Source of the DNA: Stichopus chloronotus
Taxonomy: Eukaryota; Echinodermata; Holothuroidea; Aspidochirotida; Stichopodidae
DNA length: 64,000 nt
Assembly (NCBI GenBank): GCA_021234535.1
Contig: CM037833.1
Span: 18,854,433 to 18,918,432, forward strand
Reading direction: 5' to 3'
The position numbers and the translations under genes are program-made. Shown piece by piece: positions 11,324 to 25,010 of the stretch. Below the pieces are notes generated by a model, which worked only from the letters and a program-made list of their open reading frames with translations, had not been told where the DNA came from and searched no databases. Each line of letters opens with the position of its first letter. Within the stretch, counting starts at the first letter, position 1.

Positions 11324-12487
11324 AGAGAATTACGTCATTACAAGAAACATTCGGTGCGTGACTCGAACAACCGATAAGGAAAAAAAAAAGAGGAAATATT
11401 ATGTTAATGTTATCGCGATGCTTGTATAGAGGACGCTCTGTAAACATTTGCTCTCCGTTAAGTAGAATAGCATTAAGTAGTTTTCAACATTTGTTTGTCT
11501 CTTTTGTGATACAAAATGAGATCTCCGGAGAATAATTGGAGATAAAATTTCATCTTTGTGCTGTACAGGAATCTCCGGTTTCATATCGCATTTTTATAAT
11601 ATTTATATTTGAAAAAAAAATCAAAACGTTGCACGATACAGTTCGGTATACCAAACCAAACATTTTCTTGTAATTCTAACCGTCGCCACTATCAACGGTA
11701 CAGACAAGCTGCTTTAATTACAAACATACTCGGTGCAAACTACCACAGGTTTGGTGATTAAGTTGATACAGCATAGGAACTTGAACTACAAGAGTGTGGC
11801 AATTTTTAATAAAAGTTGTTAAAGCAATGTATTTTTTTTATTTATCTTTTTTATTTTATTACTTTGGCACTGTCGCAAGGCACAATGGGATTCCGGTTGT
11901 AGTCTAGGTGTAATTAGATTTATCATTGCTGCGTGTCAAATCTGTAAGGACAAACCCAGAGTAGTACAAGATGAAGGTCGCTGAAACAGGCAACAAAATA
12001 CATCAATTAAATATCGGAGCCCTACGTTGCAGTCACGGGGTAGCATGGAAGAAAAACAAATATACTTCATGAATGGTGAGGAAGACATCAAAGCTTATCG
12101 AACGTCATCTTCATAATCTTACAGCGCTTTTCGCCTCACTATTGAACAATTTTGGTTACGATCGTTTTGCAGTATTCTTTCAAAAAGAGACACCCATATA
12201 CATAGGCAACTACACACACACATTCGGAGGACATGATTCTGAAAAATGTCCTGCAAATGTTCATTTTAAAACGAAAAAATAAGGCAAAAGTAGCAAAACA
12301 ATGCTTGTACAAGTAGATTGGGATATACACTATTCATCATTATAAAATGGCAGCGATTCACTAATGTTTCAATGTAAATTTTGTTGTTCAAAGATTAGCT
12401 GGACAGACATATGTCCTCCTATCGTAAATGTCCTCCTAAAGTTCATTTTTATACTGCAATACGGCCAGCAAAGGTGTAATCCAGTGC

Positions 12488-12554
12488 TATATATATATAT
12501 ATATATATATATAGATATATATATATAGATATATATATATAGATATATATATAT

Positions 12555-12646
<92 letters not shown>
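12488..12646. repeat. (AT)n microsatellite with AGATAT interruptions
   Basis: About 159 bases of alternating AT; the left third is regularly interrupted by 'agatat'. The Ile/Tyr frames across it are repeat translations. Confidence 0.97.
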
Positions 12647-12648
<2 letters not shown>

Positions 12649-15600
12649 ATTGATGGCAGTGACTACATGCCGTCTTGGCAGCTGGTAGTGGTTCAAAAAG
12701 ATTCGCTAGGTCGTTGAAATTACAGTCAAAGTCAAACATTCCCATTTGTACTATTTCGTCCCACTTTCAAACAAAACTCCCACTATGAACGCTATTAGTT
12801 TTTGTTGCAGATAAAAGGTATCAGTCTACAGAATTCTCTCCCTCCACCTCTCCACTCCACTGCCCCCCCCCCCTCTCTTTCTGTACGTTTATGGCTTATT
12901 TGGTTCGAAACAAAAAAAAATGAAAAGTCTTTCAAAGGACAATTTCTTACTCCTCTTTGAAAGTTGAATTTGGAGCCGTCGTTAAGTCTGGTCAAGTTAG
13001 GCTGCATCAAATCGAACGTTGCACAAATGTCAAAGCCCATGTAAGTGATCTCTTAGTAGGTAGAGCATTTATTTTCTGCCAATAACTTATTATCATATCA
13101 GGCCACAAGATGTACTCAAAGTTCAAAATATGTTGTAATTATTTTAACAGTACATGCCCCCATCCACCTAAAGATATTTGTTTCATGTAATCTCCATGAT
13201 AGTGGGTACCAGTTCCACCATAAATTTTACTACACATCTTGCCTTTTTGTTTCTTTACGCTACAACTATATATTTGCCCGTTTTAGAATCACGCACATTA
13301 TCTGTTTGGTTCGTCGATAGGAGTACATACAAATACACGTGTATTCATCTAACCCTGACGAAAGTGTAAAATCCCACGCTGAGCTACTCCACTCCACTGT
13401 TTGTCTTAGTATCCCCAGTAATGCCTGGAATGGGATTACAGACAATACAATGTCGTATGTAACTGTATAACCTCTCTGCTCTTTTTTTGCTTCTTTTTTT
13501 TTTTTTGCTTCTTTTTTTTCTCGTCTCCTCCCCGACATCTTTGTTTGAAGTAAACCTGATACATTCGTGTGGGTTTTCTGCGTCCTCGAGAACAACACAT
13601 CGTCATGACCCTCCTACTACGCCCGTCAGAATAAATTTTGACTCGTAATAGAAATTTGATGTCGAAGGAATACGCAGTCAGGTTTATGTTACACGGAACG
13701 ATACAAGGAGCGCCCCTTGCGGAACATACTTCTTCTCTGACGTCACGACAAGGTTTCGACGAGTTTCGTGAAAGATAATATTTCAAGCCTATTCCTTTTG
13801 TAAACCTTGATTTTTTAAATGAGCTACAAAGATGAGCAAAAGGCTCTTACGCAAACAATCATCTGCGATTCAGTTGAGTGCTTCAAGATGATCTTTTTTT
13901 TTTCTCCCTGTCTCTTCCTCATCTTCTCGATAGACGGTGATGGTTGTGAGAGTTACGAAAGTATTAGCCTGCCAATGCAAAGATAAATATGTCTATTCTT
14001 TGTGTATCAAATGACCATACTGCATCACCAACTACAATGGTTACTATGACTACAGCATTGTGGGGGTGAGGTGGGTGGTATATAGCATACGATTGAATTG
14101 ATAGGGGTGAGATGGGGGTAATATACAGAATACGACTTTCATGAGACAAACCCATTACGATAAGTATAAATAATAAATATATAAGTAATATAAGTATGTA
14201 AGATAAGATAGAATGATATAAGTTAGATAAGATATAAATAAGTATATAAAATAACTACTTAATTTGTAAATAACCACACTGAAGATGAACCCCGAGAAAA
14301 CGTAAACACGAGTCACAAAAAATCAGTGATGTTCGTGCGCAATAGACAAAGTAGCACAGTTGTTTTATGTAAGATAGTGGAAGACAATACACTGTCCATA
14401 TACGTTTTTACTATATTCATGATCGTATTCGATTATTGTAGATAGTAACATTAGTAAGAAACTTTGTAAAATGTGGGAAGAATGTTTCAAGCATTTCCTC
14501 AGTTAAATAACGTACAAATGACTACCAAGCACGTTACTACATAGACACAGTTTCATGATTATTGTCACTGCCAACTGTCGGGAGAGGGGGGGGGGTGCTG
14601 AAGCTAACCGATTGTTTAAAACACCTGCGTCTATTGGTCAATAAATGATAGCCAAGCATGCCACTTGTCATATGTTGTGTGCTGCGTGCTTTGCATGTAA
14701 AACAAATGTTTCTTATCGTTTCCACCGAGTCTACACTCCCACGTCAGAAGAGACAGAAAAGAAAGCCGAGAATGTAGAACAACTCAAGCAGATCTTACGG
14801 CAGGTACAGTTTATGTAGTACACATGCGAATCCAATACTCGTAGGCGTAATGATTTCACCCTTTCCTAACGCTATACGTCAAAGCCTAACCTACTAGCCT
14901 AAACGTATTCCAGACGGCACGATCTCTTCCAAAAGAGAACGAAAGAAATTTCACTCGTCGTAGATTTTTTTTTTTTTTTTTAGTTTCTGCAAACACATCT
15001 CGTAAATATGTGTATACATGCAAGGAAGACGATGTCTTCATATAAGATCCAAAATCTAAAAAAGAATACACGAATTTTGGAGTCGAAAATCTGAACAGAA
15101 TCTCTTGTTTGCTCGTCGCATTTGCAGCCGCCTACACCCGGTCTTGTCCAAAATACTTATTTAAAGCTCGTCCGTTGTTGCTTTGATTAAGGTCGGAGAC
15201 ACGCCTTTGATCAAATTACCCCCATTTTTGTGGTAATGGTTTAAGGCAACAAATTGTAAGTAATTGAAATGAACACAAGTCAGACGCGGTCGATAAGCTA
15301 TTGATTTGAGTGGACGTGGGATCGATAGCCGGTGCTGTCATTGTGTGTTTCACTCTTGCTCTCTCTCTCTCTCCGTCTTTCTCTTTCCTTCATTTTCCTT
15401 CTTTTTCCTTCTCCTTTTTTTTTATTTCTGTTAGTTTAAAACAACGGAGACTAACGAGAAAAACAATGAAATCAAGGTCACTTGTTTTTATTTTATGTAA
15501 GAGCACTTTTGTTTATGTCATTTCGTAACTTACCAAAAAAGTGTTATCTCATTTTCTTTGAGGAAGCAAGCAAGAAAAAAAGAAAAAGGTCCCTCTTGCG

Positions 15601-18600
15601 TGCTTTGCTTTCGACGAACGATAAATAGGCAAAAGAAGAAGACAAAATGTCTTGAGTAATAAGTTAGTAACGAGTACCTGCGGTTTATCCGCATTAAGTA
15701 GTATTTTGTATTTTGTAGTTAGTAAATTAATATTTGTGGGTTTTGCTGAACATTAAAAGCAGACTGGTTCACAGTTAGCCATCCAAAGTGACTGACGATC
15801 TTCAAGCAGATAGAGCATGTCCAAGACAAGCATACGTGCATAACAATCATACCATGGCATAAGTCTTATACCGTCCATCGTTCGGATGTACCAGTTCCGC
15901 GACGGTATTCATCACTACCAAGAGTTAAATCGTGAAAACGTATCATTATTTACAAAGAGTTATCGTCACAATTATTCTCACAGACTAAACGGATGACACA
16001 AGTCACGAAATGTGATATGTTTGAAAAATTTGTGCTTTAACTTAGACCGCCATCCTTGACTGGTGATTTGAACGTGAGCAGAAAATCACTCAGTACTTGT
16101 TAGGGTGCATTTTATTTTCTGCGATGTAAATGTAAAGTCAATCCTTGAAATAGTTGTCACCCAAAAAAATTATTTAAAAAAAAAAAATGGAAGCTCGATA
16201 ATATTGAATTCCTGGTCGTTTTGACTTTTAAAAGTTCAGAAGTAACATTCAAAAGTATAAAGTTCAACCTATCATACTTGGCGAGATCCTATATACACAT
16301 TTTTTTTCAACGAAGACTTACACACACACACACTTGTAACGTTATTTGCAGTTTCACAAGGTATACTGTCTAAGACTGAACACAGTGTCTTTGCCGTAAA
16401 AAATATGCCCACAGATTTCGTTTTTCACGTACAAAACTTAAGAATTTTCCTTACCAAGAAGGGCAACTTAGGTTTAAGCCTACATTAATAAAAATTGCCA
16501 GCCTCATTTTGATGTCTTACGTTCTTACATATAGCCTTTGGGTGTTATTGTGGTTTTAAATCATGATTTCCGATCGAATTCTTGAAAAGTATTTCATTCT
16601 GATTACTTTTCTTCACATTTCCCCAAAAGCCATTCAACTCAAATCCTCGTCGTAAGTGCAATCATAATGCATCTTGACCTTAACATGGCAAAGGTTCCCC
16701 ATTAGTTAGTGTTCCTCCTCCTCCTAGAATAGTTGGCATTTATGGGCACTCACTGTATTATGTAAGTACGGGTTGCTAGTCTGTCGTAAATCCCACGTTT
16801 CGTCGTCGTTAAAAACGCACGAGTGATTGGTTGATCAACGAAGAATGCGCCGAGGAGCGAACCCCAGTACGCTGAACGAAAAGGCGGGTGGGCCCAGCCG
16901 CGGTCAGAACAGCGCCTATGGTTTTCGTAACACTTACACATCAAGGGATGCGTTGACCGAGTGAATTTCACCGCCGAGACAGCCGTCAGGGTCCTCTGTC
17001 TGTCAGTCTTGACGAACTCTTAGTAAGATGATGAATGATTAACTTACCCGGCAACGAAGAGAAGGGCCCAACACTGCGAAAAGAAAATATATATATTCAC
17101 CTTAAAGAGGGACATATTCGATGTATTTGACATTTATCAATTGAGAATAACAGAGCCGTTACATCAGTCGGCTGATGATCACGATTCTGTTGCTAAATGT
17201 GAAACATAAAAAGGGTTTCTAACACTAATATCTCACTCTCGCCAAATCTCTTCGTTTCCATGATGGAAGAGGTACGTGGTTGGGGGGGGGGGGTGCATCA
17301 AAGGGATTACCTTCTTCAGGGTTGTGATGTATATACATGCCAGATAGCAGACGACGTTATTTCGTTTCACACTGCCTCTCAAGACTCTCCTCATCTCCTC
17401 GCGATCGGAGGTGTTCCGAGCATGATCCCCCCGATGGTAATTTTTAGTGTCATTCCCGCGCAAACGATACTCAAATATTTAACAGCTTTCTGAATCGACG
17501 GATCGATCTCGTTTCTCGTTTGTCGGTGCGATTTGTGAGGCAGAGTTTTCAATTTCGTATGCAGCCAGCAGTCTGCTTTACCCGCAATTTTTCACGTCTT
17601 TGCCGCGTCGCAGTTTGCAAGTCGCGAGGACATCCGTACGATGATCCTAACATGTGAGACATACAAGGAAGCGTATATGAAGACAAACCAGGAAGCGCAG
17701 TAACCTGAGATGTAATTACGTAACATACTTTCTGGTTAGTTTTTGGCCCTGATAGTTATGCTGCTTTAAAGTTTACGACTGACGGTACTTAGAGAGCGAA
17801 ACACTAAATTTTTTTGTAGAGTTACGGAACAAAGATAGATAAATACATAAAGAAAACGGAAAATTTTACAGCACTTTGTTTTTCGGGATACATTTCCAAA
17901 CTAAAATGAATAGACTTCAGAGGATAAATGAATAGACTAAATACTGGACCTCTACTGAATAGAATTAGTGCGTGTCTATTCAAGTCAGTTTAAGGCTGGC
18001 TTACATGAAGCATATACCATTTTTTTTCTTCCCTTTTTTATATTTCTCTACTTTTTATTCAGAATTTTTTACTTTATGCATTTCTTTATTTTTATTCTGT
18101 AAATCTACAAAGAGACCGTAGACATTTTTTGAAAGCGTAAGGCTCTTGGTAAAAATAAATTTTAGTTTTTCTTCCTTCCTGGTTCGTCAAATTTATTTGT
18201 AGTTCAGTAGGAAAGCGTTTTTATCGTTTTTTTTTTATTATTTTTAGGCTCTTTATTTAATGTCGCTTACTCCCTTACTATCAAATCAAGGAGTAGTGCA
18301 GAGAAGCACTAGTAATCTCTTTTTTCTCCGGCCTTTACCTTCACCTTTCTCCAAGTCCATCTGCATCTCCTTTCTTCGATCCTTTCTCAGGAAGGAAGCC
18401 TCGTCAGTGTTTATTTTTCTCTTACTTTTTTCTTATATATTAGTCACACTTGACCTTCAGATGAGCAGTAAGTTTTTTTTTTTCATCGTCAAAAGGGAAA
18501 GAAGACACATTTGGGGTAAAAGCGGATCGTCTTATTTAACCAAACATCGGAGGTCACCTTCGGTTTCAGAATCCTACCAGAACCTCTTTGGAAACAAAGA

Positions 18601-19696
18601 GCTTAAAAATAAACGTTTATGCAAAAAGAGTAGTGCACTGTTAGTACGAATGTGGGATTCGTGAAATTGAGGGAAAAGAAAATGTCCTCGTGGTTCATGA
18701 GTGAGAAATCTGTTAGAAATCATTGGTCCGGTTTAATATCGATCTAATTACTACAATAATATTTAGTCTACCTGGTGGATAGTGCCGTTGTGTCCCTCAG
18801 CGTTGGGATGTTAATCGATGATAGACTTGTCTTGCAAATCGGGATAGAACCAGTTCCTCAGTCAGACGCTTCAAAATCCTAATGATATATTTTGATACTC
18901 AAATTGCATATTCTGATATATCTAACACCAAACATGCAATGGACTAATGGTTCTGTGCTATCATAAACAATTTACTTCGGAGTTTGCAAATTACTTCAAA
19001 GTAGACAGTAGATAGTGTTAGGGGGAAAAGGAAGTTGATCGAACTTGGAAAAAAGGGGGAGAGGCTCAATTTGTAAGCGATTCCTTTAAAGAAAGATGAA
19101 GAAATCGGGTGAAAAACCTGGTCGTAAGTTTGGTGTTATAAAATCTTTTGAATAATTCAGAGGAAAATCTTCTCTGTCAGTGCTGATGGGTAGTCACATT
19201 TAGTTAATTAATTCAGATTTACTTAAAAACTTATACATCTGTTTATACAATACTGAATCGCAACACGGCTAAAGCACAAGGAAGAAATCTGACCAGCACA
19301 AATGTTGACGGTTGCAAAAAGTATTATTAAATTTTTAAACTATGTCATTTGAAAGGCACATTTAACTTAAAGAATTCAGTTTTGAACAATTTTGAAAGAA
19401 AATGTTACACTTAGTAGTGCATATACTCCTATTGCAAACTTACATCTGTCAAATTCCTTCTGAATTATTCAACCTTTAAAACACTTCCTTGCCATTTTAA
19501 TAATTAATTTATACCGTACAGTTACAAAAAATATCAGACTTGAAGAAAGTGATGACCCAAAATAGAAAGGAAAGGGTGTTACTACAACAACTGATAGAAA
19601 TATGGCTCCGTAATTAAAATAAAAACAATGAGAACGAACTCATGGCCTTAAAGAAAAAGACTCACCGCCTCATACTGCTTTAATTCTCCCAACCAC
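12647..19696. other. Unassigned non-coding DNA
   Basis: No gene recognised. Notable sub-stretches are degenerate 'ataagtat/agataagat' AT-rich DNA (14157-14265), TC-rich tracts (15355-15420), and two CpG-rich patches (about 16800-17000 and 17490-17660; see findings). A 134-codon frame at 18260-18664 is T-rich at its start and has no recognisable domain. Confidence 0.4.
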
Positions 19697-20263
19697 TTAA
19701 AGTGGGCCTAAAGTCAAAATTATCAAAAACATATGTTACAAAACATGAAAAATGCTTCAAAATGTTCCAACTCCCACCTTTACTGGACATTCCTGAGCTG
19801 AGATATAAAATGTTGAAATTTATTCACTAAATTTGGAATCATTGATTGCATAATAGCCTGTGATGGCCTTCTTGTGCAACTCACATTACCTGCTTTTGTT
19901 TCCTTTTGACATTAAAATGTTTGTTTGACCTTGACACAATTACTGTTTCTTTGTTAGCATGTTGTGAGGAGAGGGCTATTATAGCCCAGTCACCCTATAA
20001 CCATAAAACAATGATCGCATTTTGGAACAATGTATGATGGCGTTCGAAGAAGCAAAGTAAAACAAAGATGGCAATTTGAGTAGTACAAGAATGACATCAC
20101 AAATTATTGCGCAATCTACCATTTTGAATTTAGTGAATTGGCTTCAACATTGTATATCTCAGCTCAGGAATGCCCTGTGAAGATAGGAGTTGGAACATTT
20201 TGATGCTTTGTTTAAGCTTTATAAAATACATTTTTGAAATTTTTGACTTTAGGTCCACTTTAA
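19697..20263. mobile_element. MITE with long inverted arms, flanked by TTAA
   Basis: A 567-bp unit. The first ~130 bases (TTAAAGTGGGCCTAAAGTC...) and the reverse complement of the last ~130 (TTAAAGTGGACCTAAAGTC...) are close matches. Shared text includes 'caaaatgttccaactcc', 'ggacattcctgagctgagatata' and 'aatgttgaa'. The ends read TTAA-AGTGG and CCACT-TTAA, consistent with a TTAA target duplication (piggyBac or Kolobok type). A TA duplication with ends AAGTGG cannot be excluded. There is no coding capacity, so it is non-autonomous. Confidence 0.8.
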
Positions 20264-23184
20264 GTCTAGTCCCTTCCACCACCTGTCTAAAATTTCTCCA
20301 CATGTGCAATCGAAACAATGGGTCCCAGTGTATGCTGTGTACCATAAGCCTCTCTGCGAATTTTCTGTCAATCAAAAAGCGGAACGAGTTGCGAATTTAG
20401 CTTTCCCCAAGCCAAAAATGTTAACTTGGGGTGATGAGTGACGGCCTTTTTAAGTCTTAAAAGTTTTATGTTTTGGCCTTGAACTGTGAAAAAAGTTGGT
20501 ATATACAGTGGAAAAGTAGATAATGAAACTATTGCAACGTTATCACCACTCAACTTCGCAACTAACTGATGCAGCATGTTATGTAGTCTTAAGCGACTTT
20601 TTAGTAAAGAATTTCAATTCCTACTACTTTCGAGTTTCCGGCAGAATTGAAAAGGAAGGAGGGGGATGAAGTTAATAAAATCATTCTGACAATCTTGAAT
20701 AGCTTCTTCAAACGATGTCTGGTTTCTTTCTTTACTCGTTTTCACCTTCTTGATAAGATTTCCCAGGGATGTCCATATGAGTAAAGTTTTTTTTGTATTC
20801 TCGTCCTTGCATTGAGCAAACCAAACGCGTGATGTATGTGCCGTCGCCTCTCGTCCAAGCTTCTACTGTCTGCCCGCTTCTAATCAATCTTTCTACTTCA
20901 AAAGGAGGAATTACAAACACGAAAAAAAAGAAGTAAAATGAACATCCTTTTTGACGAACACCTGTTTGAGAATGGATATTCAAACATACCATCGGTCTTA
21001 CACGAAACACTCTGCACACTTTACAATCAATTATCAACCGTTTACTTCCTAAGTGTTTATCTTCTTAAGATGAATCTATCAACGGCAGTCCACGTTCAGT
21101 CTACGATCCAGTTCGGTCGTTAGCGACTCCCCGAATCTCTCGTCTCTATCCCACTCACTCGTTCATCCCATCAGTTAGTTTAAACGCTGTATATTGTTGA
21201 TAAATACATTACGGTGTTATATATGCGAAGGTGGAGTTCGGAAAAAAAAAAAAAATCTCGTATATTTAGGTCAAGCATATAACTATCGAAGTATATAGTA
21301 CCACAGACCTCATAAACCACTCGAATTATTATTGTGTAACTTATTGACCGTGCTGACATAGAAAAAAAAAGGCCGAGGGAGAAAGAGATGGAGACGGAGA
21401 TGAAGAGACTGGGGAAAAACATTCAAGAAGAAAAAAAAAAGTAAAGGATGAGGACGTTAAAAATTTGTTGTCTCTAGTCACAGAAAGGCATATCAACGTC
21501 TGCATTCAAGTCTGCCGAGAGATAATACACGGCTATGATTAAACAAAAATCAAAACCGCGCTACCTCAGTAATTTATTTACTTTGCGCGTTCTTATATCG
21601 GTAGCAATGACCCTTCGTTAACGGTACATTAACTTTGATGGATCGATGGGTTCTTTTTTTCTTTTCCTTTTTATTACAAGCCATATTTTTTTCTTTTTTA
21701 CTTCTTTTTTTTTGTAAGTACTGATAGGTCGAGTAATATTTTGAGTCGGCAGACTACGTGTAATATCCGTCAAAGAGAGTGAATGCAACAACAGTGCAAC
21801 TTGAGATGAACGTGGGAGTCAATAACGAAATACATTGGATAAAAGTATAATAGAATGTTTTTAGTCCCATTTTGACTGGCCATACAGGAGGTCAGTTTGT
21901 GTACAAGTCTAAGCTACAAATATTATATGACAACGATACAGACAGATAGACACACACACACATCTAGTATGCATACATTATTCTGATTATTCTTACTTTG
22001 TCTCTTGATTAAACGATTTAACGAGACCTGTTGTCGCTCGATCTTTCAAACCTTCGAATTTCTTTAATGTTTTGGGGCATTGCTCGCAATGGAACATCGG
22101 GGCCAAGAAAAGTTATGTCCAAAGAAATATAAAGCTTGTACGAATTACACTTTAATTACCAAATAATGTTGACAACACCAGTAATGCAGTTCAGAGCTAT
22201 ATCCTAATTGTCTTGACCATGACCGTACATATACGTTAGCACTCAGTGTACTCATTGCAGTTGGTAAGTTGTAGGTTATCATGGTAGTTAAATGTTCTAC
22301 TGACCGATTGCTGGAGTGTGCCTCCCCTCCCCCTCCGTTTGTAGGGGGTTGGTGTGGACACGACCCACACTACCAACTTGTGTCATGCAAATGCAAATTC
22401 TCGTATATACATATACATGATTTAGATACCACAGCGACAATATTTTGTGTAGGCCTTAATTGACAATGTAATATCCCTTTGTAGATCTGATCGTTCGTCA
22501 CTGCCATGTCGCCGGAGGGGGGGGGGGGGGGGCCCTCTAGACTGGATTTCAATTAATGGTATCTACACGAGAGTGCTAAATTATATTGAAACCAAACTCC
22601 CCTCACGTACGTCAAGGTCGAGGCAGGGGGTCAAGTGACTCACCGACCAGGGCACGTTCTGTCATTTACGGAAGACGGCGGGGTATGAAAAGAACCGTAA
22701 TGAGTGGAAGCTAATGACAATAGTGTACATCATGACACATATATATAGTTTCAAAGAGCCCCTGGCGCGCCAAATGTCTTAAAAATACGTCTGGTCCAGT
22801 GTGCAAATCCCCATTCGCCAATTTTCTCGCTCTCCGACGGATTAGATCAGGTTGTCACTCCTGGGTGGACATAGTTCACCTATTTAAAATTCGCATACCC
22901 TCCACCCGTCCTTTCAGATAGCCTTTTCCCGGCGAGTATCTCGTCGGTTGACCACTGAAAGCACACACGCAAGGGAGACTGAAGACATGAAGACGAAACT
23001 GGGCAATGCCAATTTTTTTTTTTTTTATGTATAAAACAATGTCTTCCCCAAATCGACTGCCCAGAGACTAACACTTGTCAGTGAATCAGCAGTTTTCTGT
23101 TAGATATCCAACCCTGTCTTAAAATGCATCGCCCGGTACAAAGAGCTCATTTTGTTCATATCAATATGTTTGTGAGTATTTTTT
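20264..23184. other. Unassigned DNA with one candidate minus-strand exon
   Basis: No confidently recognised gene. A possible 147-base internal exon on the minus strand at 20746-20892 is described in the findings. It also holds a G17 run at 22516-22532 and A/T-rich simple sequence. Confidence 0.4.
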
Positions 23185-23400
23185 TTAAGGTGCACCCACG
23201 TGACAGTGCATGTAATTATTATAATTAGTGAAGTATCTCATCACGTAGTCATGGAAACAGTCCATTTGTGTTCTTCAATTGTTGGCCCTGATTTGCACTG
23301 ACTGTGTGCATATGAATTTACTGCTAAAAGGGAAAAGTGTCTGGTCACAAATTTTCAAAAGCCACATTAAGTGGTTAATTTCTAACTCACAAGCGTTCCT
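23185..23400 (-). repeat. TTAA-ended dispersed repeat, copy 1 (inverted)
   Basis: On the minus strand it contains 'ttttgaaaatttgtgaccag' followed by 'acactttt', then 'tcatatgcacacag' and 'ggactgtttccatgac'. These match the copy at 24740-25010 in the same order. Its likely terminus is TTAAGGTGCAC at 23185. Confidence 0.65.
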
Positions 23401-24135
23401 TTGTGCATATCACGTGGGGATCCCCTTAGTTTTATCAATTGTGATTAGTATGTGAAGGGAAATTTGACAAGTGTAAGAAAATTAAGCGAATTTTCACCAA
23501 ACAACTCGATGTGCGACCTCTTTAACAATCAAATCACTTTTTTACGGTCGGTTTGCCATCATCCCCTCCCCCACCTGACAAAGTGCGAGCAATTTATGTC
23601 TCCATCAAATCCAAACGGCGAATGGTTAATACCGTAAATTGGATACACGAAAGATGTAGCAAGTCGGAAGCATGAAATCTCTTTTAATGTTAAGGTTCAG
23701 GTTCTTCTACGCTGAATGTGAAGAAATTGCTCACAGCGTGGAATAATTGTACTCCATCATTGTGACTAAGGATTTACATAGGCGCAAACTGGATGTTCCC
23801 CATTCCATGCTTCAATAACTCCGCCGATTCATCCTGCATTGTTACATCCTTAACCCTTTTTATTCTATCATAGACGTGCTTCGTCTTTCTCGATGACTAA
23901 TTGGAGGAGACGGCTCCCCGATGCGGTAACACTTATTAAGTTAAGGCAATAAGTAATGATGTTATTACGCGGTAACAAAAGAACTCCGCAGTGTTGTTGT
24001 TTCTCTTTTTTCTGTAATCAGAGGAAATAGGTCGGATCAGTATCTTGTTTACGTGCCGTAGTCCTATGCCTGGTCTCTTCGTAATGGACGACAATGGATT
24101 AATTAAGGTTCTTCGTACTATTCCGCTCATTCATA

Positions 24136-24440
24136 CATTTAATGCATTCTTTCTATATCATTCATTCTTTCATTGTGTTTTTCATTTTTGACTTTTTGTT
24201 CTCATTAATCCACTCACTCCCTCACGTACGCACTCGTTCGTTATCCTCATTCATTCAAATTCACTCCACTTATTTACTCACTTATTCACTCACACACGCA
24301 CCCTCCCCCTCACACAGTCTTAATTTCTTCCCGCCATTCATAAATCCAATTCACACTTCCAATTCATTCTCCCATTCTTTCTTGTATAATTTTTTCATTC
24401 AAACATTCATTATTCATTCATTCATTCATTCAAATACTCG
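24136..24440. repeat. Degenerate (ATTC)n / CACTCATTC tract
   Basis: Variations on 'cattcattcactc' run through the whole stretch, with a pure (ATTC)n core at 24409-24432. The Ser/His/Phe-rich frame across it is a repeat translation. Confidence 0.8.
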
Positions 24441-24739
24441 CATTCATCCCTTTGTTCATCCGTCGTCTGACCTTCTGTTTTTTTTCCCCTTCTTGCATGC
24501 TTTTAAACTTAGGTTGTTTTCACAAAGTCTTAGTAATGAGGTTACATTGTTACCCTGATGATGTATGGTACCCTTATGACATACTGACATGTAAATTTTC
24601 TTCACGAATTCTTTTTGATCAGACTTTAAAGTTTAGAACTTTTTTTTTAATTAAAGAGGCTCATTGGCTCAAAAACTTTTTGTAAAACTATCACGTTTCC
24701 TTCAAGTACTTAGAGGATCCCAATGCATCACCAAGAATT

Positions 24740-25010
24740 ATTAATGAGAGAGCAATTCAGTTGAGAGAGATTCAATTTGTTTGTTTTTTTTTTGAAAATT
24801 TGTGACCAGACACTTTTTGCATTAGTGTCAATTTATATGTACACAACCAAAACACGTTACAAGGGTAAAAAAAAAAAAAATGTTGACAGTTTTTCCATGA
24901 CCACTGGATGTGAAACTTGATTAAATATGCTTATTGTAAGCATTTACATGTGTTTCCACCCTTAAAAAACCTTACAAACTTGTCGATATCAACTCAATGA
25001 GCCCCTTTAA
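24740..25010 (+). repeat. TTAA-ended dispersed repeat, copy 2
   Basis: Shares the 'gaaaatttgtgaccagacac' block with copy 1. It shares the end 'caa..tgagcccctttaa' and internal 'aagcatttacatgt' with the copy at 62180-62540 ('caatatgcccctttaa', 'aagcattgacatgt'). Both of those end exactly at TTAA. Confidence 0.65.

Larger units (their letters stand above)
7908..12487. other. Unassigned non-coding DNA with simple repeats
   Basis: No gene recognised on either strand. Contains a C14 run near 8191-8204, a CRE-like TGACGTCA at 9893-9900, and many A/T runs. The GT, ATT and minisatellite tracts inside are listed separately. Short frames here lack domains and splice context. Confidence 0.45.
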
